Positions 1 to 7,571 are shown, numbered from the stretch's first letter. The stretch: 12,956 nucleotides of DNA from SURF-43 sp964628985 (GCA_964628985.1 CAZVNJ010000058.1:1-12956), one strand, 5' to 3'. Made by a program: numbers and translations. The notes: generated by a model from the sequence alone, not told the origin.

Positions 1-2
1 GA

Positions 3-1433
3 CTCAACCCGGACGACCTCTTCCGGCTCGGGCTGGAATCGCGCGGCGGCGACGTCCTCGTCCAGCGACAGATGGACTACGCGCGAGGACTGACGCTCGA
101 GAAGGCAGGCCTCTACGGCGTCCGGCTGGAACCGAGCCAGGTCCGGGTCTACCCGGAGGGAGACATCGCCGGGCAACTCCTCGGCTTCGTCGGACGAGAT
201 GGCAAGGGCCTCTGGGGCGTGGAGGCCGACTTCGACCACTACCTGCGAGGCAAGAGCGGCATTCTCTCCACCGAGCGAGACGCCCTCGGCCGGCCGATCG
301 CCTTCAGCGCCCGCCACGAGCGCCCGGCTGTGGGCGGCGGCGAAGTGCAACTGACGATCGACCGCTTCGTCCAGGCGATCGCGGAGCGTGCGCTGGAAGA
401 CGCCCTCAAGAAGTACAACGCCCGCAGCGGCCAGATCATCGTGATGGACCCGCATACCGGCGCCATCCTCGCAATGGCTTCGCGTCCGACCGTCCGCCTC
501 GGAGCGGTGAACCTGGACGACCCGAACCTGTCGGACCTGGTGCGCGGCCGCCCGATCACCGACCTCTACGAACCCGGGTCGGTCATGAAGATCCTGACGA
601 CCGCGATGGCCATCGACCAGGGTCTGGTCACACCCGAATCGACCTACGAGGACACTGGGTCCGTCGAGGTGAGCAAGTACCGCATCTTGAACTGGGACTT
701 CTCTGCAAACGGCACGACCACCGTCCGCAAGTACCTGCAGAAGTCGCTGAACACCGGGTCCGTCTGGCTGAGCCAGAAGCTTGGCCCGGACAAGTTCTAT
801 GACTATGTGAAGAGCTTCGGCCTGGGCGAGTCGACGCACGTCGGCCTCTCAGGCGAGGCGGAGGGCACCTACCGGACGCCAAGCGATCCGAACTGGTACG
901 CCGTCGACCTGGCCACGAACTCCTACGGGCAAGGCCTCGCGACGACACCGCTCGCCATGCTGACTGCTGTCAACTCGATGGCGAATCAGGGCGTGCTGAT
1001 GCGTCCATATGTCATCTCGAAGATCGTGACGCAGGAGGATGTCCGGACGTTCGAGCCGGTGCAGGTGCGCCAGGTGGTGTCGCCAAAGACGGCGCAGACC
1101 ATGATGGCGCTGCTCCAGGACGTAGTGGACGGCACCGAATACCACGGTGCGCAGGTCAAGGGTTACGGAGTGGCCGGTAAGACCGGCACCACCCTTGTCT
1201 CGATCCCGACCGGGTATGACCTCGACTCCACCATCGCCTCGTTCGCCGGCTTCATCCCGGCCAACGACCCGCGCGTCTCGGTCCTGGTGAAGATCGACCA
1301 GCCAACCGGCGGAATGAACCTCGGTGGCCAGGTCGCAGCACCGGTCTTCGCGACCGTGGCCGACCAGATCATGAAGTACTACGCGATCGCGCCGGGTGCC
1401 GCGCCCAACAAGAACTTGGTGCGGTCGCCATGA
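3..1433 (+). CDS. ftsI: FtsI / class B penicillin-binding protein (septal transpeptidase), 5'-partial
   Basis: This is the septal peptidoglycan transpeptidase, which cross-links strands polymerised by FtsW on the outer face of the membrane. The frame is open from base 3 and the true start lies before the window, so the cytoplasmic tail, membrane anchor and part of the N-terminal pedestal domain are missing; about 476 residues are visible. The pedestal motif RVYPEGDIAGQLLGFVG is near bases 147-197. The three penicillin-binding motifs are in order: SVMK (SxxK, nucleophile Ser) at 579-590, SLN (SxN) at 744-752 and KTGT (KTG) at 1179-1190. No PASTA domain follows; the protein ends about 80 residues after KTG. 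Its stop overlaps the murF start (ATGA). The position before murF and the later ftsW support FtsI, but a general PBP2/SpoVD-like class B PBP cannot be excluded by motifs alone. Confidence 0.93.
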   Translation, partial: LNPDDLFRLGLESRGGDVLVQRQMDYARGLTLEKAGLYGVRLEPSQVRVYPEGDIAGQLLGFVGRDGKGLWGVEADFDHYLRGKSGILSTERDALGRPIAFSARHERPAVGGGEVQLTIDRFVQAIAERALEDALKKYNARSGQIIVMDPHTGAILAMASRPTVRLGAVNLDDPNLSDLVRGRPITDLYEPGSVMKILTTAMAIDQGLVTPESTYEDTGSVEVSKYRILNWDFSANGTTTVRKYLQKSLNTGSVWLSQKLGPDKFYDYVKSFGLGESTHVGLSGEAEGTYRTPSDPNWYAVDLATNSYGQGLATTPLAMLTAVNSMANQGVLMRPYVISKIVTQEDVRTFEPVQVRQVVSPKTAQTMMALLQDVVDGTEYHGAQVKGYGVAGKTGTTLVSIPTGYDLDSTIASFAGFIPANDPRVSVLVKIDQPTGGMNLGGQVAAPVFATVADQIMKYYAIAPGAAPNKNLVRSP

Positions 1434-2827
1434 CTACAGCCACGCTGGACGCCGCCTTCGTGGCGCGGGTCCTGGGCCCGCGCTTGCGCGCTCTGGAGGG
1501 TGCGGCGCACACCTCCTTCACGCGCGCTGTCGTGGACTCACGCGAGGTTCGGCCGGGCGACCTCTTCGTCGCGCTGCCCGGGGAGCAGGTGGACGGCCAT
1601 CAGTTTGCCGCTGCCGCCGTGCGTGCCGGCGCCGCTGGATGCCTGCTCACGCACCCCGTCGAGGGCCTCGCGGGCGTCGCCTCGTTCGTGGTCGACGACA
1701 CGCTCGGCGCCTTGCAGGACCTCGCCGCCGGCTGGCGCGCGATGCTTCCAGTGCAGGTCACCGGGATCACCGGCAGCGTGGGTAAGACCACGACGAAATG
1801 GATCGCGTCCTCGGTACTCGCCTCGCGGTATGAGGTCCAGGCGAACCCGCTGAACTACAACAACGAGATCTCCGTCCCCCTCTGCCTGCTCGAACTCCGC
1901 CCCGAGACTGAGCGGGCCGTCATCGAAATGGGGATGTACACCACCGGGGAGATCGCGTTGCTCTGCCGCTGGGCGCAGCCCCGCGTCGGTGTCGTGCTCA
2001 ATGTCGGGCCGGTCCATCTCGAACGCGCCGGGGACATCGAGACGATCGTCCGCGCCAAGCGCGAACTTCCGGAGGCCCTCCCTTCGGACGGTGTGGCTGT
2101 CCTGAATGCTGATGACGAGCGCGTGCGTTCGATGGCGCCCCACACCCGGGCTGCCGTGCTCTGGTTCGGCACAGGCGAGGACGCCGACGTGCGCGGTGGG
2201 GAAGTCATCTCGCACGGTCTTGACGGTTTCGAGTGCACTCTCACCCATGCAGGTGCGTCGAGGCATCTCGCCGTCCCACTGATCGGTGCGCACCTCCTGT
2301 CGAACGCGCTGGCGGCTGCGACGGTTGGACTCGCTGACGGCCTGACGCTGGACGAGGTCTGCGAGGCGCTCGGCCGCCTCGATGTCCCCTCCCGCATCCG
2401 GGTGGTCGCCCTCCGCGATGGCATTCGGCTCTTCGATGACACCTACAACGCCCAACCGGCGTCGATGCGTGCGGCCCTCGATCTGCTCGCCGAGACGCCG
2501 GGGCGACGCGTCGCGCTCCTGGGCGACATGCGCGAACTCGGCACCGCGTCCGCGCCGGAGCACCGCGCAGCGGGTGAGCACGCCGGACGGGTGGCGGCCG
2601 TGGTCCTCACGATCGGAGATGAGGCGCGCGTGCTGGGCGAGGCCGCTGCCACAGCCGGCGCCACCGTCCACCATTGCTCAACGCGTGACGAGGCGACGGC
2701 CGTCCTGCTCTCGGAACTCAAGCCGGGCGACGTCGTTCTCGTAAAGGGATCGCACGCGCTCGGCCTCGAGCACGTGGTCGCGTCGGTCGAAGCCGCGCTG
2801 GGGCGGGCCGAGGGAGGCCAGAAGTGA
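1430..2827 (+). CDS. murF: UDP-N-acetylmuramoyl-tripeptide--D-alanyl-D-alanine ligase MurF
   Basis: MurF adds D-Ala-D-Ala (made by Ddl) to UDP-MurNAc-tripeptide in the cytoplasm, using ATP. The 465-residue length is normal. The N-terminal substrate domain carries DSREVRPGDLFVALPG (residues 36-51). The ATPase domain has the P-loop GSVGKTTTK (115-123), NYNNEISVP (142-150), the EMGMYTTGEIA segment typical of MurF and NVGPVHLE. A Lys in RAKRELPEAL is the likely carbamylated residue. The C-terminal domain has DDTYNAQPASM, the MurF signature (DxYNANPxS family), then LLGDMRELG. The ATG start overlaps the ftsI stop (ATGA). There is no strong Shine-Dalgarno, so translation is probably coupled. murE, which often precedes murF, is absent here. 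The DDTYNAQP and EMGM motifs distinguish it from MurE. Confidence 0.97.
   Translation: MTTATLDAAFVARVLGPRLRALEGAAHTSFTRAVVDSREVRPGDLFVALPGEQVDGHQFAAAAVRAGAAGCLLTHPVEGLAGVASFVVDDTLGALQDLAAGWRAMLPVQVTGITGSVGKTTTKWIASSVLASRYEVQANPLNYNNEISVPLCLLELRPETERAVIEMGMYTTGEIALLCRWAQPRVGVVLNVGPVHLERAGDIETIVRAKRELPEALPSDGVAVLNADDERVRSMAPHTRAAVLWFGTGEDADVRGGEVISHGLDGFECTLTHAGASRHLAVPLIGAHLLSNALAAATVGLADGLTLDEVCEALGRLDVPSRIRVVALRDGIRLFDDTYNAQPASMRAALDLLAETPGRRVALLGDMRELGTASAPEHRAAGEHAGRVAAVVLTIGDEARVLGEAAATAGATVHHCSTRDEATAVLLSELKPGDVVLVKGSHALGLEHVVASVEAALGRAEGGQK
2811..2817 (+). promoter_or_regulatory. Ribosome binding site of mraY
   Basis: AGGGAGG lies six bases before a GTG codon at 2824. It supports this GTG, which overlaps the murF stop (GTGA), as the mraY start. 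Confidence 0.75.
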
Positions 2828-3810
2828 TCGAGGCGTTGCTCTCCGGCTGCGGCGCGTTCCTCCTCGCCCTCCTGCTGGGCCGCCCAACGGTGGCGTGGCT
2901 CCGCGCCAAGAAGGTGGGCAAGTCCATCTCGGTCGACCAACCGTCGACTCACATGGTGAAGGCAGGGACGCCCACGATGGGCGGGATCTTCATCTGGGGG
3001 TCGGTGGCCGTGGCCACCCTCGTGACCAACCTCTTCGAACTGCAGGACGGATCCCTCGTGCTGGAGCGCCGGTCGATGCTGCTTCCGCTCCTCGCCGTGA
3101 ACGGGATGCTGGCTGTCGGCGTGGTGGACGACCTCGGCTCCCTGGTGGGCGGATCCCGTGGCGGACTCTCGTGGCGCCTGAAGTTCGCCCTGATCGCGGT
3201 CCTGTCCGCGGCGGTGGCCGCCACGATGTACTGGGGGCTGGACGCTCAGAGTGTGAACATCCCCTGGGCCGGCCAGTACCAACTCGGTTATGTCTATATC
3301 GCGATCGCGTTCCTGGTCGTCTTCGCGACCACCACCTCGGTGGCGATCACGGACGGCCTGGACGGGTTGCTGGCTGGACTGGCCGCATTCGCCTTTGGGG
3401 CCTATGCAGTCATCGCCTTCGCGCAGGGGCAGGAGTTCCTCGCGGTCTTCTGCCTGAGTGTCGTCGGCGCGCTGCTCGGATTCCTCTGGTACAACGCCCA
3501 CCCCGCCCTCGTCTTCATGGGCGACACCGGTGCCCTGCCGCTGGGTGCGGCGCTCGGCGTGGTGGCCCTGATGACCGGGCACTGGCTCCTCCTCCCGGTC
3601 ATCGGCATCGTCTTCGTCTCCGAGGCGCTCTCGGACATCATCCAAATTGGTTACTTCAAGTTCACTGGGGGCCAGCGGATCTTCCGCAAGGCGCCCCTCC
3701 ACAACCACCTCGAGCTCATCGGTTGGTCCGAGCCGCAGGTCGTGATGCGCCTCTATCTCTTCGGAATGGTCGCCGCGATGGTGGGCATCGCGCTGGCGCT
3801 GTCCGTCTGA
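2824..3810 (+). CDS. mraY: Phospho-N-acetylmuramoyl-pentapeptide-transferase MraY
   Basis: MraY is a polytopic membrane enzyme. It transfers phospho-MurNAc-pentapeptide from UDP to undecaprenyl phosphate, giving lipid I. The 328 residues contain about ten hydrophobic segments. Family motifs are GTPTMGG (48-54), VVDD (100-103), LSWRLKF (115-121), TDGLDGL (176-182), FMGDTGALPLGA (231-242) and APLHNHLEL (290-298). Several signature positions depart from the usual form: DDxxK reads DDLGS, the Asn residues before TDGLDG are Thr and Ala (TSVAITDGLDG), and the HHH triad reads HNH. The core Asp residues are kept, so it is probably active. The start is GTG at 2824, chosen for its Shine-Dalgarno and its overlap with the murF stop. 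The stop at 3808-3810 is followed by the only gap of note between recognised genes in this cluster. Confidence 0.96.
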   Translation: MIEALLSGCGAFLLALLLGRPTVAWLRAKKVGKSISVDQPSTHMVKAGTPTMGGIFIWGSVAVATLVTNLFELQDGSLVLERRSMLLPLLAVNGMLAVGVVDDLGSLVGGSRGGLSWRLKFALIAVLSAAVAATMYWGLDAQSVNIPWAGQYQLGYVYIAIAFLVVFATTTSVAITDGLDGLLAGLAAFAFGAYAVIAFAQGQEFLAVFCLSVVGALLGFLWYNAHPALVFMGDTGALPLGAALGVVALMTGHWLLLPVIGIVFVSEALSDIIQIGYFKFTGGQRIFRKAPLHNHLELIGWSEPQVVMRLYLFGMVAAMVGIALALSV

Positions 3811-3893
3811 TGGGTACCAGCCGTCATAACGGCTGGTCGGTCAGATACGCGCTGTGGTATACCGTGTGGATAACAACGGCTTACCCGCTATGA
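3810..3893 (+). CDS. Possible 27-residue small ORF coupling mraY to murD
   Basis: This short frame begins MGTSRHNGW and ends WITTAYPL. Its ATG shares one base with the mraY stop (TGATG) and its TGA overlaps the ATG at 3890 proposed for murD (ATGA). It has three Trp and three Tyr codons, and a mainly hydrophobic second half (about residues 13-27) that could be a short membrane segment. It has no Shine-Dalgarno and would depend on coupling to mraY. It contains the hairpin at 3816-3837 and the DnaA-box sequence at 3865-3873. It could be a leader peptide, a small membrane protein, a relay that hands ribosomes to murD, or a chance frame. I know of no described family for it. Confidence 0.3.
   Translation: MGTSRHNGWSVRYALWYTVWITTAYPL
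3816..3837 (+). other. Perfect hairpin between mraY and murD
   Basis: ACCAGCCGT and ACGGCTGGT form a perfect 9-bp stem around the four-base loop CATA, starting six bases after the mraY stop. No T-tract follows, so it does not look like a standard intrinsic terminator. It may stabilise the 3' end of upstream mRNA, cause pausing, or control murD translation. Confidence 0.6.
3865..3873 (-). promoter_or_regulatory. Perfect DnaA-box 9-mer upstream of murD
   Basis: TGTGGATAA on the + strand is the exact complement of the consensus DnaA box TTATCCACA. Twelve bases earlier, at 3853-3861, TGTGGTATA gives a weaker look-alike in the same orientation. The site is A+T-rich in a G+C-rich region and sits 17 bases before the proposed murD ATG. 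Whether DnaA binds here is not shown. Confidence 0.45.
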
Positions 3894-5293
3894 CAGATAT
3901 GCCAAATACGCAGAATCTGCGAGGTGCGCGTGTCACGGTCATCGGCCTCGGCATCGAGGGGATCGACCTCGTGCGCTTCCTCGCGGGCGAGGGCGCGCGG
4001 GTGACCGTGTCCGACATGCGGACCGCCGACCAGTTGCAGGACGCCCTGCTTGCCATCGCCGACTGCGACGCCACGCCCTCGCTGGGGGCCAACCGGGTGG
4101 AGGACGTGATCGAGGCAGACGCCGTCTTCGTCTCCCAAGGTGTGCCCTCGACGCTGCCGCCGCTGGTGGCCGCGCAGAAGCGCGGGATCCCGCTGTCCTC
4201 GATGCTCCAACTCTTCCTCGAGCGCTGCCCTGCGCCCGTCACGGGCATCACCGGTTCCTCGGGTAAGACGACGACGACTTCGCTCACCGGCGCCATGCTG
4301 GACGCATCCGGCCAGGATTACGTCGTCGGCGGGAATATCGGCGTGGGCCTGCTCTCGCTGCTGCCCGAGATCACTCCGACCACCCGAGTGGTCGCCGAGA
4401 TGTCCCACTCACAGTTGGAACGGGTGAGCACCAGCCCCCACGTGGCCTGCGTCACGAACGTGACTCCCAACCACCTCGACCGCTACTCCTGGGAGGCGTA
4501 CATCGAGCTGAAGCGCAACGTCGTCCGGCACCAGCGCCCGGACGACATCGCGGTCCTCAACTACGACGACGAGATCGCGCGTTCCTTCGCCGGAAGCACG
4601 CCCGCACGCATCCTGCACACCTCGCGCTTCGAAGCGATCCCCGGCGACGGCGCGGTCCTCGACCGTGACGTCCTCGTCCGCGTGCTGGATGGCGCGCGCG
4701 AGCCCGTGGTCCCGCGCAGCGAGGTCGCCCTTCGCGGCGAACACAACATTGAGAACCTCCTCCTGGCGATGGCGGTCGCCTCGCAGATCGGCTGCTCGGC
4801 GGCGGATTGCGCGACGACCGCGCGCACCTTCACCGGCGTCCTCCACCGCCTCGAGCCCGTCGCAACCGTCGGCGGTGTGGCGTGGGTGAACGACTCGATC
4901 GCAACCACCCCCGAGCGGACGCTGGCTGGCCTGCGTGCTTACGCGGAGCCGCTGGTATTGCTGCTGGGCGGACGCGACAAGTACCTCCCGAACCGTGAGA
5001 TGGCCGCCGAGGCCGTGCGGCGCTGTCGTGCAGTCGTGGCCTTCGGTGAGTCCGGCGACCTGTACGCCGACGCTGTGCGCCAGGCAGCCCGCGAGGCCGG
5101 TTCCGATCTCCCCGTGCGGCGAGTGGACTCCGTCGAGGAGGCCGTCCGGGCCGCGGCGACGCTCGCACGCGAGGGAGACGTGGTGCTGTTCTCCCCGGCC
5201 GGTACGTCCTTCGACTTCTACCGAAACTTCGAGGAGCGCGGCGAGGCGTTCCGTGCGGCGGTGCGCGGCCTCGCCGGGGATGAGGCCCGCTGA
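3890..5293 (+). CDS. murD: UDP-N-acetylmuramoylalanine--D-glutamate ligase MurD
   Basis: MurD is the cytoplasmic ligase that adds D-Glu to UDP-MurNAc-L-Ala. From the ATG at 3890 it has 467 residues. An N-terminal Rossmann-like domain starts LRGARVTVIGLGIEG (10-24). The ATPase domain has P-loop GSSGKTTTT (122-130), GGNIGVGLL (147-155), EMSHSQLE (170-177, where MurD proteins usually read ELSSFQLE), NVTPNHLDR (190-198) and a Lys in IELKRN as the likely carbamylated residue. The C-terminal domain has HRLEPVATVGGVAWVNDSIATT, LLGGRDKYLP and LFSPAGTSFDFYRNFEERG, all MurD-like. Start choice is uncertain: ATG 3890 (overlapping the stop of a small ORF), ATG 3899, or an upstream GTG at 3854 that would give 479 residues. 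None has a convincing Shine-Dalgarno. The stop overlaps the ftsW start (TGATG). Confidence 0.93.
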   Translation: MTDMPNTQNLRGARVTVIGLGIEGIDLVRFLAGEGARVTVSDMRTADQLQDALLAIADCDATPSLGANRVEDVIEADAVFVSQGVPSTLPPLVAAQKRGIPLSSMLQLFLERCPAPVTGITGSSGKTTTTSLTGAMLDASGQDYVVGGNIGVGLLSLLPEITPTTRVVAEMSHSQLERVSTSPHVACVTNVTPNHLDRYSWEAYIELKRNVVRHQRPDDIAVLNYDDEIARSFAGSTPARILHTSRFEAIPGDGAVLDRDVLVRVLDGAREPVVPRSEVALRGEHNIENLLLAMAVASQIGCSAADCATTARTFTGVLHRLEPVATVGGVAWVNDSIATTPERTLAGLRAYAEPLVLLLGGRDKYLPNREMAAEAVRRCRAVVAFGESGDLYADAVRQAAREAGSDLPVRRVDSVEEAVRAAATLAREGDVVLFSPAGTSFDFYRNFEERGEAFRAAVRGLAGDEAR

Positions 5294-6489
5294 TGGCGAT
5301 GCGCCGCCCGGTCCGACCTGACGACCGCCCGTCACACGCGCCGGACTACCTCCTGCTGACCGTGGTGCTGCTGCTCTCGGTGATCGGGATCATCGCCGTC
5401 TACTCCGCCTCGTATGCCCTGGGCGAGCGCCAGTTCCAGGACGCCAACTTTTTCGTCAAGCGCCAGGGAATGTTCATGGCGATTGGCCTGCTGATCATGG
5501 TCGTGATCATGCGGCTGCCGTATCACACGCTGCTGAAACTGAGCCCGCTGATCATGCTCGCGGCCATCGTGGGACTGGCCCTCGTGCTGGTGCCGGGCAT
5601 CGGGTTCGAGCAGAACGGGGCTCGGTCCTGGATCCGCATCGGTGGTATCCCTCCGCTGCAGCCCTCGGAGTTCGCGAAGTTCGGGGTGATCGTCTACCTC
5701 GCGGCGTGGCTCACGGCGAAGGGTGACCAGTTAAAGGACTTCTCGCTGGGCGTCGTCCCGTTTGTGGCGATGGTGGGCTTTGTCGTCGCGTTGATCATGC
5801 TGGAGGGCGACCTCGGGACGACGATCGTGGTCGGCGCGATCACGGGGACACTCTTCTTTATCGCCGGCGCCCGTCTGACGCACACGCTGACGCTTATGGG
5901 TTCCGCGGTCCTGGCGTTTGTCGTGCTCCTTCTCACCGGCGATCAGTATCGGGTCGACCGCCTGACGTCCTTCCTCAATGCCGAGGCTGACCCACAGGGT
6001 GTCGGCTTCCACACACTCCAACTGTTGGTGGCCTTCGGGTCAGGTGGCATCGACGGCCTCGGGCTGGGCGTCTCCCGTCAGAAGTTTTTCTACGTGCCCG
6101 GATCCCACACGGACGGCATCCTCGCGATCATCGGCGAGGAGCTGGGGTTCATCGGCACGTTCGTGGTGCTCGGCCTGTTCATGCTGCTGCTAGCGCGTGG
6201 GTGGATGATTGTGAAGCGGGCGGACGGCCAGTTTGGATCGCTGCTGGCCGCAGGCATCCTCGCCTGGGTGGCGTTCCAGGCGCTCATCAACATCGGCGGC
6301 GTCACGCGCATGATGCCGCTCACCGGCATCCCGCTGCCGTTTGTCTCCTACGGGGGCACCGCCCTCCTCTCCATCTTCGCCGCGACGGGCGTGCTGCTTT
6401 CGATCAGCCGTTACACCGTCGAACCCGCCGAGGCTCGCGCGCCGATCGCATCGCCGCGTCGCGCTCCATCAGCGGGCGGTGCGCGATGA
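5293..6489 (+). CDS. ftsW: FtsW, SEDS-family septal peptidoglycan glycosyltransferase
   Basis: FtsW polymerises lipid II at the division site and works with its partner class B PBP, FtsI, encoded at the start of this window. The 398-residue protein has about ten hydrophobic segments after a short charged N-terminus. SEDS signatures are NGARSWIRIGG (108-118), PPLQPSEFAKF (120-130), EGDLGTT (171-177), the loop PGSHTDGILAIIGEELG (269-285) with the expected catalytic Asp at 274, and GIPLPFVSYGGT (345-356). The C-terminal 25 residues form a cytoplasmic tail rich in Ala, Pro and Arg. The ATG shares one base with the murD stop, and GAGG at 5282-5285 is a suitable ribosome binding site. RodA is the main alternative. 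The location between murD and murG, the usual dcw place, makes FtsW far more likely. Confidence 0.95.
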   Translation: MAMRRPVRPDDRPSHAPDYLLLTVVLLLSVIGIIAVYSASYALGERQFQDANFFVKRQGMFMAIGLLIMVVIMRLPYHTLLKLSPLIMLAAIVGLALVLVPGIGFEQNGARSWIRIGGIPPLQPSEFAKFGVIVYLAAWLTAKGDQLKDFSLGVVPFVAMVGFVVALIMLEGDLGTTIVVGAITGTLFFIAGARLTHTLTLMGSAVLAFVVLLLTGDQYRVDRLTSFLNAEADPQGVGFHTLQLLVAFGSGGIDGLGLGVSRQKFFYVPGSHTDGILAIIGEELGFIGTFVVLGLFMLLLARGWMIVKRADGQFGSLLAAGILAWVAFQALINIGGVTRMMPLTGIPLPFVSYGGTALLSIFAATGVLLSISRYTVEPAEARAPIASPRRAPSAGGAR

Positions 6490-7571
6490 AGTTCGGACTG
6501 GCCGGTGGAGGCACGGGTGGACACGCCTACCCCGCGATCGCGGTCGCCGAGGTACTGCGCGCTGGCGCACCCGCCAACAACACCGAGGTGGTCTACTACG
6601 GCACTCTGAACGGGCCCGAGCGACGAGCCGCGACGGACGCCTCCATCCCGTATCGCGTCGTCCCCGCAAGCCAGGTGCGAGGCCGGTCGCCGATCCGGGT
6701 CAGCACGGGCCTCTGGCGCCTCTGGCGCGGGAGCCGCATCGCCGCCCAGCTCCTGCGCGAGGACCGGCCGGACGCCGTCTTCGCCACCGGGGGATACGCC
6801 GCGGCGCCGCTGGGGCGTGCTTGCCGGTCCGAGGGTGTCCCGCTCGTCGTCTTCCTCCCTGACGCCTATCCGGGGTGGGCGGTGCGCTTCCTGGCTCGCT
6901 ACGCGACGAAAGTCGCCTGTGCGGTCGAGGCTGCGGTGGAGCACCTGCCCGCCGAGAAGACCGTCGTGACCGGCTATCCCGTGCGCCGCCAATTCGTCGA
7001 GGCCACGCGCGAGGAAGGCCTGAAGCGCTTCGGCCTGGACCCGGCCCTGCCCACGGTGTTGGTGGCCGGCGGCTCGCTCGGCGCGCACACGATCAACCTC
7101 TCGATCGCCGAATCACTACGCACGCTGCTGGACCGCGTGCAGTTGTTGCACATCAGTGGACGGGACGAGGAGCACTGGCTGGCGCGCGAGCGGGAGAAAC
7201 TCCCGGACTGGCTGCGCGCCCGCTACCACCTCATCCCGTACACGGAGGAGATGGCCTACGCGATGGCCGCCTCAGACCTTGCCGTGACGCGTGCGGGCGC
7301 TTCGACGCTTGGTGAACTGCCGATGGCGGGGCTTCCGGCGATCCTCATCCCCGGCGGGTTCTCCGACCAACACCTCAACGCGGACTACCTGGCAGACCGC
7401 GGAGCCGCGGTGACGCTGCCGCATGCCGAGGTGGAGCGCCTCGGGACGTTGATCTTCGAGTTGCTGGACGCCCACAGCCGGCGCGAAGCGATGGCAACGG
7501 CGATGCGCGCGCTGGCGCGGCCGGACGCGACGGAGCGTCTGGCTGGCCTCCTGCGGGAGGTGGCGGCGTGA
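6486..7571 (+). CDS. murG: UDP-GlcNAc:lipid I N-acetylglucosaminyltransferase MurG
   Basis: MurG is a family GT28 enzyme on the inner face of the membrane. It adds GlcNAc to lipid I to make lipid II, the substrate of FtsW. The 361-residue length is normal. Motifs are AGGGTGGHAYPA (6-17, with the conserved His at 13), ATGGYAAAPLG (100-110), GYPVRRQF (163-170), AGGSLGAHTIN (194-204) and the nucleotide-sugar site TRAGASTLGELPMAGLPAILIPGG (268-291, conserved Glu at 277), followed by SDQHLNADYL. The usual HEQNxxPG segment reads LPDAYPG (124-130), a different form that I associate with Chloroflexota-type MurG. The ATG overlaps the ftsW stop (ATGA), which fixes the start; the same frame is open further upstream but that part lies inside ftsW. 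Confidence 0.95.
   Translation: MKFGLAGGGTGGHAYPAIAVAEVLRAGAPANNTEVVYYGTLNGPERRAATDASIPYRVVPASQVRGRSPIRVSTGLWRLWRGSRIAAQLLREDRPDAVFATGGYAAAPLGRACRSEGVPLVVFLPDAYPGWAVRFLARYATKVACAVEAAVEHLPAEKTVVTGYPVRRQFVEATREEGLKRFGLDPALPTVLVAGGSLGAHTINLSIAESLRTLLDRVQLLHISGRDEEHWLAREREKLPDWLRARYHLIPYTEEMAYAMAASDLAVTRAGASTLGELPMAGLPAILIPGGFSDQHLNADYLADRGAAVTLPHAEVERLGTLIFELLDAHSRREAMATAMRALARPDATERLAGLLREVAA
7555..7561 (+). promoter_or_regulatory. Ribosome binding site that decides the murC start
   Basis: GGGAGGT lies six bases before the GTG at 7568 but fifteen before the ATG at 7577. This favours the GTG, which also overlaps the murG stop (GTGA). Confidence 0.7.

Noticed and set aside
1538..3708. Long antisense frames opposite murF and mraY
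   Set aside because: The products are low-complexity and show no recognisable domain. G+C-rich coding DNA commonly yields such antisense frames.
2895..3809. Long + strand frame across mraY
   Set aside because: It lies inside mraY in another frame, with Arg/Gly/Pro-rich composition typical of shadow frames in G+C-rich DNA. Only its tail, the small ORF from 3810, has features of interest.
3858..3863. Possible extended -10 promoter element (TGGTATACC) before murD
   Set aside because: TATACC matches only four of six -10 positions and no plausible -35 hexamer is found 16-18 bases upstream. Not enough to list as a promoter.
3854..3889. Upstream GTG start for murD giving 479 residues
   Set aside because: There is no Shine-Dalgarno before it and the extra residues do not resemble the start of MurD. 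The ATG at 3890 or 3899 leads straight into the LRGARVTVIGLG segment. Not fully excluded.
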